NCBI RefSeq assembly: GCF_000024005.1
Contig: NC_013132.1
Location: 1,550,001 to 1,614,000 of the forward strand
Direction of reading: 5' to 3'
DNA from: Chitinophaga pinensis DSM 2588
GTDB taxonomy: Bacteria > Bacteroidota > Bacteroidia > Chitinophagales > Chitinophagaceae
DNA length: 64,000 nt
Numbering within the stretch: the first letter of the stretch is position 1; the number at the start of each line of letters is the position of its first letter. The position numbers were made by a program, and so were the translations under genes. Of this stretch, positions 16,692 through 25,869 are shown piece by piece. The notes beneath the pieces were generated by a model that worked only from the letters and a program-made list of their open reading frames with translations, was not told where the DNA came from and did not search any database.

Positions 16692-16841
16692 TAATAGCTT
16701 TGTGTCAAAGGTCTGGGGAAATACCACCTTTTTTTTTCACTTAAGTTAAATCGGTGATTATTTTATGGAGAAGAAGTCAGCTGCTTTATGTTATTTTGCC
16801 TGGAAGATGTTGAATGTATCTGCACAGATACTGTTTAGATA

Positions 16842-16900
16842 TTTACTATCCTTCGTTGCTCCTTCGTTCCCTGAACGAAGGAGCAACGAAGGATAGTAAA
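16842..16900. repeat. Perfect 28-bp palindrome with 3-base loop (11-bp unit family)
   Basis: Arms 16842-16869 and 16873-16900 are perfect complements around CCT. Each arm contains two 11-bp units (CCTTCGTTGCT, CCTTCGTTCCC). It lies in the divergent gap between the EmrB-like gene and the AraC-type gene at 17518, so it is not placed as a terminator. A related palindrome occurs at 55458-55536. It resembles a REP- or MITE-like mobile palindrome, but no transposase is nearby. Confidence 0.75.
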
Positions 16901-17505
16901 ACACAGATCCCATTTAAGCGGAAACTTTCCATAGAAGAGGTCACAAAATCAGTATTTCCCGCACACCATTTCCCTGCTTTTCTTTGTAAATTTGTACTGT
17001 AATCAGTAGTTAATCCGGTTCTTCGGTAAGCATTCTTACCAGTCTCTTTTCAGCTTGTTTCACATCATTGAGTAATGCATTGTAGCAATGCAAATAGAAG
17101 AAGATTTGTTCTTTCTGACGGCAATAATATGCCGCTATTGGTTTGAGAGAGATGATCGGGCCGACAACCTTTTTTCGCGATTAGCTATCGGGCATGTCAA
17201 GTGTATTTGTCTTTATCTTATTGTATAGTTTGTGTGTATGAAGCAACTGTATTCAGACACACATTATCTGATATATATAATTGTTTATTTCTTTAGTGTT
17301 TTGGTAACAACAGGCTACTGATGGCCATGCTGTGTGTACGGAAAAGGTGAGGGGATAAACATGCGCTCTTTGACATATGGATTATCTTATTGATTATCAT
17401 TAAATAATAGGCAGCTTGGGAGGCAGTACGCTGTATTAAGTCGGTATCAAGTCCACGTGACTCCGGTATCAATGGGTAACTAATGTATTATAAATACGGA
17501 AAAGC
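16901..17505. other. Intergenic stretch without a recognisable gene
   Basis: About 600 A/T-rich bases. On the minus strand, 17010-17175 is an open stretch of about 54 codons ending in a stop, with plausible protein-like composition but no ATG near its beginning and no family I recognise; it may be a decayed gene end. Nothing else is apparent. Confidence 0.4.
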
Positions 17506-17513
17506 TATATTTG
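17506..17513 (+). promoter_or_regulatory. Putative -7 element giving a near-leaderless AraC mRNA
   Basis: TATATTTG matches TAnnTTTG exactly and ends four bases before the ATG at 17518, so transcription would begin at or next to the start codon. No TTTG is present at the -33 position. Confidence 0.35.
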
Positions 17514-17517
17514 AGCA

Positions 17518-18252
17518 ATGAGTTATTGTCAATTCAAACCTCACCCTGATCTGTTGCCTTACATCGATGCTTATTGGGTCGTTGAAGGGCATCAGGCGCA
17601 GTATATTCAATCGAATATATTGCCTGACGGCTGTATTGATCTGATCCTTAATCTGAAGGACGACTACCGGGCAAAGACGGGTGAACTGGCAATGGCGGCC
17701 GGCAAGGCTTATCTCGTAGGTACTATGACGACTTATAAGACTTCTTTTATCAGTCCGGATAATAAACTGGTCGGTATTCGTTTTAAACCTGCCGGGTTCT
17801 CTACTTTTTATCGCTTTGCTTCACTCAGCGAAATAACGGATGCGACGATCGAATTTGATGCGGCACTGTCTCCTGATCTGCATAAAACTGCACAACATTT
17901 TCTTGCTTACCTCAATCGTTTTTTTCTGCAAAGATTGCAGCCACCAAAACATGCACTTGCGGCGATTATACAGGATGTAGAACGCTCAAAAGGACAGGTA
18001 GCGATATCCGCACTTGCAGCAAGAAACCATATTACGACAAGACAACTGGAGCGGAACTTCCAACGCTATATAGGTGTTAGTCCGAAGGAGTTTACCAACA
18101 TCGTGCGTTTCCGGTCTGCACTTTCGCAGATCAAGTACAATACACAGCAGGACAGCCTGTTAGCTATTGCCCTGAACTGTGGCTATTACGATCATGCGCA
18201 TCTGACAAATGATATCAAAAAGTACGCTGGTGCGGCCCCTTCTGTAATCTGA
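17518..18252 (+). CDS. AraC-family regulator with DUF6597-type N-terminus
   Basis: A 244-residue regulator. The N-terminal half (residues 1-135) has the LLPYIDAYW and NILPDGCIDLILNL pattern of DUF6597-type sensing domains, with VGIRFKPAGFSTFY near residue 90. The C-terminal half (about 150-240) is an AraC HTH domain with ITTRQLERNFQRYIGVSPKEF and a second, weaker unit ending early at APSVI, slightly shorter than usual. It probably controls the VOC protein gene 82 bases downstream. The start ATG lies directly after a -7 element, suggesting an almost leaderless message. Confidence 0.87.
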   Translation: MSYCQFKPHPDLLPYIDAYWVVEGHQAQYIQSNILPDGCIDLILNLKDDYRAKTGELAMAAGKAYLVGTMTTYKTSFISPDNKLVGIRFKPAGFSTFYRFASLSEITDATIEFDAALSPDLHKTAQHFLAYLNRFFLQRLQPPKHALAAIIQDVERSKGQVAISALAARNHITTRQLERNFQRYIGVSPKEFTNIVRFRSALSQIKYNTQQDSLLAIALNCGYYDHAHLTNDIKKYAGAAPSVI

Positions 18253-18334
18253 TTTTGTCGTTTTTTTCCAAACAGGTTTGCCGTCGGCGGACTACCTTTA
18301 CCTGCATAATTCATCATCTGCAAAAAAATAAAAG

Positions 18335-18712
18335 ATGGCACAGAAAATACTGGGACTGAGAACGACCATATACAAAGTGGCTGACGTCAATCAGGCAAAA
18401 GAATGGTATGCAAAAGCATTTGAAGTACAACCTTATTTTGATCAGCCTTTTCATGTAGGATTTGAAGTGGGCGGCTACGAACTGGGTTTACAGCCGGAAG
18501 AAACGCCGGTAAAGGATAAGTCGGAGAATGTATTGACCTATTGGGGTGTCGTTGATATCCATGCTGAGTTTGACAGGTTCATTGCATTAGGCGCAACCGA
18601 ACACGAAGCACCGACAGAAGTTGGAGATGGCATCGTGGTAGCGACTGTAAAAGATCCATGGGGAAATATTGTCGGACTGATCTATAATCCGCATTTCAAG
18701 ATAAGCTCCTGA
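18335..18712 (+). CDS. VOC-family (glyoxalase/bleomycin-resistance) protein
   Basis: A 125-residue protein of the vicinal oxygen chelate fold, made of paired beta-alpha-beta-beta-beta units. The first unit has VNQAKEWYAKAFEVQPYFDQPFHV and the second ends in VKDPWGNIVGLIYNP, the family's typical closing strand, with a Glu or Asp that may bind metal. Members include glyoxalase-like enzymes, dioxygenases and drug-binding proteins; the role here is unknown. It follows the AraC-type regulator (82-base gap), the common regulator-target layout. Confidence 0.85.
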   Translation: MAQKILGLRTTIYKVADVNQAKEWYAKAFEVQPYFDQPFHVGFEVGGYELGLQPEETPVKDKSENVLTYWGVVDIHAEFDRFIALGATEHEAPTEVGDGIVVATVKDPWGNIVGLIYNPHFKISS

Positions 18713-18718
18713 TAGCAT

Positions 18719-18761
18719 CACGATAAGAACAGTTCTTTTCTGCCTGTTACGTCTTATCGTG
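18719..18761 (+). terminator. Possible terminator after the VOC gene
   Basis: Arms CACGATAAGA (18719-18728) and TCTTATCGTG (18752-18761) pair perfectly over 10 bp with a 23-base loop that can itself pair ACAG/CTGT. There is no T-run after it, so termination is uncertain. Confidence 0.4.
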
Positions 18762-18860
18762 GGCGTTATGATTGTTGTGCTAAATGTAATATCTTTCCCG
18801 AAAGATCAAGCGATCACTGCTATTGTAGCCAAAATCTAAACGCCATTTTAAAACTTACCT

Positions 18861-19904
18861 ATGTCACAACATCTGAGACATGAAAAGAACTGTCTGAACT
18901 GTGGAGCAACCGTAGAAGACAGGTATTGCAGTCACTGCGGACAGGAGAATATCGTTGTTAAAGAGTCTTTTGGACACCTTTTCAGACATTTTTTTGAGGA
19001 CGTTACACACTACGATTCCAAGTTTTTTACAACTATAAAGGACCTGGTATTTAAGCCGGGTTTTCTTACAAAGGAATATCTTTCCGGTCGCAGGGCGAGT
19101 TATCTGCATCCTATCCGGATGTATGTATTTATCTCCTTCCTGTATTTTCTGGCCGCTTTTACCTTTAGACATTCCAACTTTAAACTTGAAGAAATAACAC
19201 AAGAAAGGACCATAATGGCGGCCAAAAAGGAGGTAGCGGATAGTCTGCTACAGATCCTGCAGGAAACGGGCAATAAGACGCCTGTAGATAGCATTAAATC
19301 TGCAGCATTGGCGGGCACGATCAGCAGATTGCGGCTGGATACTATTCATGTGAAGGAAATTAAATTCAATGTAGTTGGTAATATTGATTATCAACTTCTG
19401 AAAGAATATCATGAAGGGCAAATGGCGTTGCCGGCAGAAAGAAGAGATAAAGGAATAAAACCATGGTTGTATAGCCGCTGGTTTGCCACAATTGAACATC
19501 ACGGAGAAGCTGCGGTGGAATTACTGATCGAAAAGACGCAACACGCGATTCCAAAGCTGATGTTCCTTTTACTGCCTTTGTTTGCATTGATATTAAAACT
19601 GTTCTACAACAAAAAGAAATACTATTATGGAGATCACGCGATCTTTTCGCTGCATTTCCATTCTGCAGCGTTTCTACTGTTTTTTATCATTGCATTACTG
19701 AATAAGGTAGTACCGGCGGTTGCGACTTTCCTTTCTTCGCTGGAGCTGTTTCTGCTGATCGCCTATATGACGATCGCCCTGAAGAATGCTTATCAGCAAT
19801 CATTTTTCCTATCGCTGGTAAAAGCGATTGGCCTGAGTGTCATCTATGGCATCTTCATCGCGGCTGGTTTTGCTATTATCGCATTAAGTGCGCTTATCAT
19901 GTAA
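18861..19904 (+). CDS. DUF3667 domain-containing membrane protein
   Basis: A 347-residue protein of the DUF3667 family, widespread in Bacteroidota and of unknown function. It opens with a zinc-ribbon: C11-x2-C14 and C23-x2-C26 (NCLNCGATVEDRYCSHCGQE). FEDVTHYDSKFFTTIKDL and PGFLTKEYLSGRRASYLHPIR follow (residues 48-90), the family core, and then a membrane segment near 92-105. After a charged middle region come three or four further membrane helices (about 225-345). The soluble ribbon may bind a partner at the membrane. It stands alone and ends at a strong terminator. Confidence 0.88.
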   Translation: MSQHLRHEKNCLNCGATVEDRYCSHCGQENIVVKESFGHLFRHFFEDVTHYDSKFFTTIKDLVFKPGFLTKEYLSGRRASYLHPIRMYVFISFLYFLAAFTFRHSNFKLEEITQERTIMAAKKEVADSLLQILQETGNKTPVDSIKSAALAGTISRLRLDTIHVKEIKFNVVGNIDYQLLKEYHEGQMALPAERRDKGIKPWLYSRWFATIEHHGEAAVELLIEKTQHAIPKLMFLLLPLFALILKLFYNKKKYYYGDHAIFSLHFHSAAFLLFFIIALLNKVVPAVATFLSSLELFLLIAYMTIALKNAYQQSFFLSLVKAIGLSVIYGIFIAAGFAIIALSALIM

Positions 19905-19938
19905 CGCATGACAGGATAGTGCAGCAAATAAAAAGCTA

Positions 19939-19985
19939 ATAATAAAGGGGTGTATCAAAAATGCTTTGATACACCCCTTTATTAT
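19939..19985. terminator. Bidirectional terminator, 21-bp stem
   Basis: Arms 19939-19959 and 19965-19985 are perfect complements (core GGGGTGTATC) around AATGC with A/T-rich ends, between the convergent DUF3667 and M57 genes. Confidence 0.85.
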
Positions 19986-20014
19986 CAGGTAGTAGTGTCG
20001 TCTTGTGCTGTCAA

Positions 20015-21019
20015 TCAGGGGTTGGAAGGACAACCCTGCGCCGTTCTGACCGTTTTGTAAGGAACTTCTGAGCCATCACTCCATACATAGCTGTAAGAGC
20101 AGACGTAGCCTCTTGGAGCCTCTGTCACATTAGTTAACTCTATTTGAGCGGTTTCACAAACGCCATTAATATAACGCTGATCTACACGGTCACAGGAGCC
20201 ATAGAGGGATTGCAGCGCAATGACGTCATTGGTGTTGAAGGAACGGTTAAGTCCGAACACCGTACAGGCCAGCATAAAGCTATTAGGATCTTCAGCTGTT
20301 GGCGTACCGGGAATGTGTACCGCACCGATGCCGGCTTCACCTTCGTTTGGATTGGTACTGTAATTACAGCTGTAGTTACGGTTGAAGTAATCGGTATGAC
20401 GGAACCCGATACAGTGACCCACTTCGTGCTGGATAACGGAAGCGAGGTACAACATGTCAGGATTACTGCCATATGCCTGTGGATGCGTATTCAATGTGAT
20501 GGAGCTATAGGGGTTGCCACCGGATGGGAATCCTGAGCTACCTAAAACAATACTGCCATCAGCATTTGGACCCTGGTAGAAGGTGGTGATGTTGATGTTG
20601 CCACCACTGCTGACGCGTTGGAAAGAGAGTTTCAATCCAAGTGCATTGTAACGGGCAATCGCTTCATCAAGTGCTGTTGTGAATACAGTGGATAATCCGG
20701 CAGTCAGTGAAATGGAAATCACCCTTGGTGTACCTGTTACCAGTGCATATGTATGATACTGTTCGCTTTCAGCGATGCGGAGGATGGGAGAATTAGGTTT
20801 TGTATCCAGGTAATCATATTTCAGGAAGATATCACCTTCCACCACATAACCACTGTCTACATCTATTACATTGTAAGTACTAAAACCGGCACGGGCGATT
20901 TTGTCAAGATCTTCAGATGGAATGTCAGATGTAGGAGTGATTTTGGTTTCCTGTTTACAGTTTGTCAGGAAGCAGCCTAATAAGAGCAGGCATGCAAGGG
21001 CCATTCGGATGGGTTTCAT
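20015..21019 (-). CDS. M57-family zinc metalloprotease, lipoprotein
   Basis: A 334-residue secreted protein. The N-terminus is a lipoprotein signal peptide (about 1-20, LLGCFLTNC) and would anchor it to an outer or inner membrane leaflet. The catalytic motif HEVGHCIGFRH (H198, E199, H202, H208) is the extended zinc-binding HExxHxxGxxH of metzincin-like peptidases. The preceding region matches the M57 family, whose members carry the HEIGH-type motif; here it is HEVGH. The C-terminal ~70 residues are Cys-containing (four Cys) and may be disulfide-linked. Likely role: extracellular proteolysis. It stands alone; a possible -7 element (TATATTTG, 21218-21225, minus) lies 200 bases upstream. Confidence 0.85.
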   Translation of the reverse strand: MKPIRMALACLLLLGCFLTNCKQETKITPTSDIPSEDLDKIARAGFSTYNVIDVDSGYVVEGDIFLKYDYLDTKPNSPILRIAESEQYHTYALVTGTPRVISISLTAGLSTVFTTALDEAIARYNALGLKLSFQRVSSGGNINITTFYQGPNADGSIVLGSSGFPSGGNPYSSITLNTHPQAYGSNPDMLYLASVIQHEVGHCIGFRHTDYFNRNYSCNYSTNPNEGEAGIGAVHIPGTPTAEDPNSFMLACTVFGLNRSFNTNDVIALQSLYGSCDRVDQRYINGVCETAQIELTNVTEAPRGYVCSYSYVWSDGSEVPYKTVRTAQGCPSNP

Positions 21020-21272
21020 CGATTTAGATTTTAAATGAGGAAATGTGAGTTAACAGTCGGTATATCGGGAATACCAGGCTGAGAATTTGAAAATAATTTG
21101 CTCAATATAACGATGCGAATAAACAGGTAATGGGTTTAAACGCTGGCATAAGGAGACTGACGGTGCACTACTACTTTATACGGTTGACAAATTAATGGCT
21201 ATTGTTTTTTCTCCATCCAAATATAACGAAAATTCCGGCAGAGTTTTTATTGAAATGCATGATATGAATGAT

Positions 21273-21300
21273 AATACCCTGTACGAGGGTACAGGGTATT
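21273..21300. terminator. Hairpin after the receiver gene
   Basis: A 12-bp perfect stem (21273-21284 with 21289-21300, AATACCCTGTAC) with a GAGG loop, 42 bases past the stop of the minus-strand receiver gene. No strong T-run follows on the minus strand, so it is a likely but not certain end of the five-gene cluster. The rest of the 21020-21342 gap shows no gene. Confidence 0.55.
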
Positions 21301-21342
21301 TATATAGCAGCTTTTTTAGTCTGTAAGTATAATATGACGCGC

Positions 21343-21759
21343 TTACTGATCTCTGAAAATATCCACGATTGCATTTTTCAATTCGCTTGCCAGTAAAGGT
21401 TTTTTCAGCAGTTTAAAGACCATCGGATTGGCGTAGGTACGGCTGAGGTCACCATAATCAAGAGAAGATGATACCATGATCACATGGCATTGTGACTTGA
21501 TTTTGGCAGGATAACTATAAAATGCGTCCAGGAATTCAAAACCATCCATTTCCGGCATCTGTATGTCAAGCAGCAACACAGTGGGAGGGATGCGTGGCAG
21601 CGAAATATTGGAAGACAGGAATTCGAGCGCCTTGTTTGCGTTGTTAAAAGCAAGCACTGTCCTGCTGATCTGCTGCAAGGTTATCAAACGTTCATGCAGC
21701 AGCAGATCCACTTCGTTATCGTCGATCAGTATAACACGTAAATCAGGAATCGAAATCAT
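21343..21759 (-). CDS. Single-domain response regulator
   Basis: A 138-residue protein consisting only of a receiver domain. The acidic pair D13/D14 and the phosphoacceptor D65 (LLLDIQMPEMDGFEF) are present, with the switch residues S (VMVSSS) and K (LLKKPL) after it. With no output domain it likely passes phosphate on or binds a partner, as CheY-like proteins do. Its start overlaps the end of the upstream receiver-kinase gene by 17 bases, so translation is coupled. It is the last gene of the cluster 26985-21343. Confidence 0.9.
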   Translation of the reverse strand: MISIPDLRVILIDDNEVDLLLHERLITLQQISRTVLAFNNANKALEFLSSNISLPRIPPTVLLLDIQMPEMDGFEFLDAFYSYPAKIKSQCHVIMVSSSLDYGDLSRTYANPMVFKLLKKPLLASELKNAIVDIFRDQ

Positions 21760-22840
21760 TTCTGTTGGGAATGCTTATTTCAAATAGGGTACCTTCTCCA
21801 TACTTTGACTCAACGTTAATAGTACCGCCAATTTTATTCAGCGCTTCTTTCACGATATACAATCCAATACCACTGCCTGGCTTGTTATTGTTTTTGGAGC
21901 GGAAGAACATTTTAAAAATATTGTTCAGGTGTTCGCTCAATATACCGATGCCATTATCTTCAATAGACAGGGTCGCTTTATGCGGCTCTACCTTTACAGA
22001 CAGGTTCACCTGCGGATGACTTTCTTCCGGTTTCTGGTACTTCACCGCGTTAGAGATCAGGTTATTCAGGATAACACTGATGCGGAAAGTATCGCCTTTA
22101 AAATCTACCTGCTGGTCTACATTCACCTGGAACTGTATTGCGTTGTTCTGGTGACGGAAGGACGCGATACATTCATGGATCAGGTTTTCGAAGTTGATCT
22201 TCTCATACTCTACATCCAGGCGTGAGTTCCGGTAGTATTCGATGATCTTCTGGATAAATCCGTCGAGTTTCAGAATACATACCTCAATCATATTGAGATA
22301 ACCATTCGGATCTGTTACCGAGTTATCCAGCCTGCTCAGATTGATAATACCCAATACGGACATCAGCGGAGAGCGAAGGTCATGGGAGGTGGAATAGATA
22401 AAGCGGTTTAACTCGTCATTGATCTTTTCCAGCTCAAGGATCTTTTCTTTCAGCTGGCGGCGTGTATTATAAATTTCAAAGGCGTTGTTGATGGTACGAT
22501 GCAGTTCTATCTCGTCCCATGGTTTTTTGATATAGGAGAAGATATGACCTTTATTGATGGCGTCTATAATATCTTCCACATCGGTATAACCTGTCAGGAG
22601 AATACGCATAGGATCCGGCAGGGTATCCTTTATTTCATTAAAGAATTCAACCCCTGTCGATACGGGCATCTTCTGGTCCGCAATGATAATATGGACGTCA
22701 ATGCTTTTAAGTAGTTGTTTGCCTTCCTGGGCGGAATTGGCGGTATAAATTTCATAACTTCTGCGGAATCCGGCTTTAAAAGCATTGAGGTTATGAATTT
22801 CATCATCAATGTACAAGATCCTGATACGGTTGTCTTTCAT
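21743..22840 (-). CDS. Receiver-histidine kinase hybrid
   Basis: A 365-residue cytoplasmic protein. An N-terminal receiver domain (residues 5-120; phosphoacceptor D55 in IIADQKMP, and IKKPW) is joined by a short coiled coil (about 125-145) to a histidine-kinase core: H153 in STSHDLRSPLM, then an ATPase domain with N box LNNLISNAVKYQ and G box GSGIGLYIV. The order receiver-then-kinase suggests that phosphorylation of D55 controls the kinase. It probably takes its signal from the 7TMR-DISM kinase just upstream (65-base gap) and passes it to the overlapping single receiver. Confidence 0.92.
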   Translation of the reverse strand: MKDNRIRILYIDDEIHNLNAFKAGFRRSYEIYTANSAQEGKQLLKSIDVHIIIADQKMPVSTGVEFFNEIKDTLPDPMRILLTGYTDVEDIIDAINKGHIFSYIKKPWDEIELHRTINNAFEIYNTRRQLKEKILELEKINDELNRFIYSTSHDLRSPLMSVLGIINLSRLDNSVTDPNGYLNMIEVCILKLDGFIQKIIEYYRNSRLDVEYEKINFENLIHECIASFRHQNNAIQFQVNVDQQVDFKGDTFRISVILNNLISNAVKYQKPEESHPQVNLSVKVEPHKATLSIEDNGIGILSEHLNNIFKMFFRSKNNNKPGSGIGLYIVKEALNKIGGTINVESKYGEGTLFEISIPNRNDFDS

Positions 22841-22905
22841 CCATTTTGGTTTTGCCGCAGGTTCAATTTTGTCATTGATTACATGGATTCGCCTGCGTGG
22901 GTATA

Positions 22906-25032
22906 CTAAGACGCCTGAGCGGTTACGCTCATGGGTAAATATATAATAAATTCTGCACCTTTATCAGGAGCGGTGATCACCTCGATACGTCCGTTGTGCT
23001 TTTCAATAATACTGAATACAATGGAAAGGCCTAAGCCTGTACCTTCTCCCACATCTTTCGTGGTAAAGAAAGGATCGAAGATCTTCTCTTTTACCTGCTC
23101 TGTCATTCCGGGGCCGGTGTCTTTTATACTGATGAGGGCAAGGCCGTTATCTTCGCGGGTAGTGATCGTTACCACTTCTTCACGGTCCTGGTTATTTGTC
23201 TTAATAGCGTTAAATGCATTGGTCAGAATGTTCATAAACACCTGGTTGATCTTGCCGGCATAACACTCTATTTTGGGTAAAGAACCGTAGTCCTTTATTA
23301 CTTTGACATTTGTCGGGATACTGTTTTTCAGCAATACCAGTGTACTGTCGATTCCTTCGTGCAGATCCACTGATTTAACATCGCTTTCATCCAGTCTACT
23401 GAAGGTACGTAATCCGCGGACAATTTCCGAGGTTCTGGAAGCGCCATCTTCAATCCCTTTGATCAGCGAAGAGATTTCTTCGTGAATATAATCAATATCG
23501 ATCTGTTGTTTAAAGGCGGCAATATCTTTCAATGCTCCCTGGATATCCGTGGTGTTTGGCAAGTCATCGTACTTATCCAGCAATGTTCTGATATCCTGGA
23601 TATCCAGTTTAAGCGGCTTTATATTAGAAGTGACAAAATTGATCGGATTATTTATTTCATGGGCAATACCGGCCGTCAGCTGACCGAGGGAGGCCATTTT
23701 CTCTCTTTCTACGAGTTGGGTCTGGGCTTCTTTCAGGTTCTTCAACGCGACGTTCAGTTCTTCATTGGAGGTTTGTAGTTCTTCCGTACGCTGGGTCACC
23801 TTTTCTTCCAGGATGATATTCTGTTCTTTCACCAGGCGCTCATTTTCCTGGGAAGCATGCAGGGCTTCTGCCTTAAAAAGGTTGATTTTATAGGCCAGTG
23901 CAAAGGAGAGCAGGAGGGCTTCCATACCGGAACCGATCTGCAATGCATAATAGGTGAACTCATTATAGGGGAGTACGTTGGCATTCCTCAGCACAAATAC
24001 CAGTACGCTAAGCAGGAATATAGACCATGCCAGCAGGAAGAAACGTGCGGAACTATAGCCCTTCATACTCATTCGCAGCGATATATAGAATACGCTTACT
24101 GCGGCAGCTCCTACTACCATCTGGACCCATATCTGGGCAATGATATACTTATTCAGGAGTGCCGGTATGAAACATCCCATGTATAATATCAGCAGGATGT
24201 TGATCAGGCGATGCCCCTTTTTATAAAACTGTTTCGTCAGCAGGAATTGCTGGATGAAGACCAGTGCGGTCAGTCCGTTGAGTATAGGTACGAGTACCGT
24301 CGCATGTTGGGCCATCCAGGGACTGTCCGGATAAAGGAATCGGAACGAATAACCCTGTAAGGTAGCCTGTGTCAGGGCGACAAACACGTTATAAGACACG
24401 TAGGTCAGGTAACTGTTGTCTTTTGTAGACAGATACAGGAAGAGGTTATAAAACGACATCGCCAGCATAACTCCGATGTATAAACCGAATATCAGATCAC
24501 GGTAGTCGTTCTTTTCGGATACCTGGTCCCGTGTGCCTATGGACATGGGGAGTTGTACCTGTTCGCCGGCAATTACCCGCAGGTAATATTGCCGGGTGGT
24601 ATGCGTGGCGATGTATAACGGAAAAATATAGTTCTGGTGGTCAACCGGGCGGTTATGGTAACTGGTAAACTCTCCCAGGCGTGTACTGTCGTAAGTACCG
24701 TCGGGGCGTAGCTCAAAAAGGGTAATATCGTCTATGGTAGGGTATTCTACCTCCAGCATGATCTCGCGGAGATCTGACTCGTTAGTAACGGTAAAGCGTA
24801 CCCAATGTGTGTGGGGAGTGATCTGTAGGTTTGGGACATTTTCATCCGGAAAACTGAATGTCTTTTTGCTGACAGCATTGATATCCAGTGCATTGGTCTT
24901 GTCAGTATATATTTCAAGGTTTTTGCCGATCCGGGTCAGGGGCATATTGTTGTGGTATACAATAGGGGTTGCCGCCTGCATTTGCTGGTAACCTAAGATA
25001 GCAAGTAGCCATAGAGCGATAAATCGGAACAT
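22906..25032 (-). CDS. 7TMR-DISM sensor histidine kinase
   Basis: A 708-residue membrane kinase. Order: signal peptide (1-21), extracytoplasmic 7TMR-DISMED2 beta-sandwich (about 30-175) of a fold that often binds carbohydrates or small ligands, a seven-helix membrane domain (about 185-390), a coiled coil (about 395-445), a dimerisation helix with the phosphorylated H458 in LTAGIAHEINNPINF, and an ATPase domain (N box NILTNAFNAI, F box [20 protein letters not shown]). The HExNNP-type H box and GTGLGLS end mark a NtrB-like kinase class. It starts 20 bases past the GNAT gene and precedes the hybrid and receiver genes, so it is the probable input sensor of the cluster. Confidence 0.93.
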   Translation of the reverse strand: MFRFIALWLLAILGYQQMQAATPIVYHNNMPLTRIGKNLEIYTDKTNALDINAVSKKTFSFPDENVPNLQITPHTHWVRFTVTNESDLREIMLEVEYPTIDDITLFELRPDGTYDSTRLGEFTSYHNRPVDHQNYIFPLYIATHTTRQYYLRVIAGEQVQLPMSIGTRDQVSEKNDYRDLIFGLYIGVMLAMSFYNLFLYLSTKDNSYLTYVSYNVFVALTQATLQGYSFRFLYPDSPWMAQHATVLVPILNGLTALVFIQQFLLTKQFYKKGHRLINILLILYMGCFIPALLNKYIIAQIWVQMVVGAAAVSVFYISLRMSMKGYSSARFFLLAWSIFLLSVLVFVLRNANVLPYNEFTYYALQIGSGMEALLLSFALAYKINLFKAEALHASQENERLVKEQNIILEEKVTQRTEELQTSNEELNVALKNLKEAQTQLVEREKMASLGQLTAGIAHEINNPINFVTSNIKPLKLDIQDIRTLLDKYDDLPNTTDIQGALKDIAAFKQQIDIDYIHEEISSLIKGIEDGASRTSEIVRGLRTFSRLDESDVKSVDLHEGIDSTLVLLKNSIPTNVKVIKDYGSLPKIECYAGKINQVFMNILTNAFNAIKTNNQDREEVVTITTREDNGLALISIKDTGPGMTEQVKEKIFDPFFTTKDVGEGTGLGLSIVFSIIEKHNGRIEVITAPDKGAEFIIYLPMSVTAQAS

Positions 25033-25052
25033 GCGTTAAATTTATAGAAAAT

Positions 25053-25763
25053 TCATCGTTCGCTCTTCACATCTGAAAATTGTAAGTTGGGAATTTCGAG
25101 GTTATAACTCACTTCATAAGAGCCTTTGGGTCCGACTTCGGTCTTCGTTTGTACCAGGTTTTCCCGCAGGTCATATATCAGTTCTCTCTCTTTGGGGTCG
25201 GCATATTCCAGCTTTTTAACGTCATTAATGAGCATTGCCGTAGCAATGAAGTCGTCTTTGGGATAGAAGAAGGTGCCTTTATCTCCCAATGATTCATCAA
25301 CAACAAAGCCGACCCGTTTGCCAATACGGGTGGTGATCGGAGCGCATAATACATGGAAATTGTCGACTGGCAGCTGGGCTGCGAGTACTACGCCTGCACG
25401 GGCCAGCACCTGACTGCCGATGCCCATACCGGCTACTTCTTTTGAGTTCCACATGGCGCATATCTCTGCACTGCCTGGACGGATAGCGTCGTATATTTTC
25501 GCGTCGTATTTACCGATGGCAGTTTCGATAGGTAAGGGCAACACGCCGTCAGCAAGCTGTACACGTGCTCCACCGTACGTTTTGGTACGGGTCTCGTCTT
25601 CTACAATAATTACAATGCTGTTGTCATGGTGCATCCAATCGGCGCTGCCTGAAGTGATTTTGGCAATGCCGAAATAGATTTCCAACAGCCGTAAATGGCC
25701 ATTGTAAAAGCGAAGGCAGGCTTCCGGATCATCTGGCGCCTTAAAAGCCCTTACTGTAATCAT
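25053..25763 (-). CDS. GNAT-fold acyltransferase, autoinducer-synthase/FeeM-like
   Basis: A 236-residue protein with a GNAT-type fold. The central core has GGARVQLADG (residues 64-73; the G-x-R-L strand of LuxI- and FeeM-type acyltransferases), LPLPIE, and SAEICAMWNSKEVAG (98-112), which lies where LuxI-type enzymes have their conserved E-x-SR segment. IGKRVGF (147-153) follows. This layout is nearer to acyl-homoserine-lactone or N-acyl-amino-acid synthases than to ordinary acetyltransferases. The match is by pattern only and no activity is proven. It lies between the ThiF-like gene (106-base gap with a hairpin) and the sensor kinase (20-base gap). Confidence 0.6.
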   Translation of the reverse strand: MITVRAFKAPDDPEACLRFYNGHLRLLEIYFGIAKITSGSADWMHHDNSIVIIVEDETRTKTYGGARVQLADGVLPLPIETAIGKYDAKIYDAIRPGSAEICAMWNSKEVAGMGIGSQVLARAGVVLAAQLPVDNFHVLCAPITTRIGKRVGFVVDESLGDKGTFFYPKDDFIATAMLINDVKKLEYADPKERELIYDLRENLVQTKTEVGPKGSYEVSYNLEIPNLQFSDVKSER

Positions 25764-25806
25764 GATATTGCATGTGGGTACTCTTTAATAAGGATCAGTT
25801 CGGGGG

Positions 25807-25859
25807 ATGAGCGGACGTCTCATTTGGCTTCGATTGCAAAATGAGATACAGCCGCTCAT
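25807..25859. promoter_or_regulatory. Two-tier hairpin between the ThiF-like and GNAT genes
   Basis: Outer arms ATGAGCGG (25807-25814) and CCGCTCAT (25852-25859) enclose inner arms TCTCATTT (25818-25825) and AAATGAGA (25839-25846). This gives one hairpin with an internal loop, inside the gap of a probable operon. It may reduce read-through or protect mRNA ends; no T-run follows. Confidence 0.5.
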
Positions 25860-25869
25860 TCCTGCACTA

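Noticed and set aside
17010..17175. A minus-strand open stretch of about 54 codons with protein-like composition, ending in a stop.
   Set aside because: No start codon is near its beginning and no family is recognised; it may be a decayed gene end, but the evidence is too thin to call.
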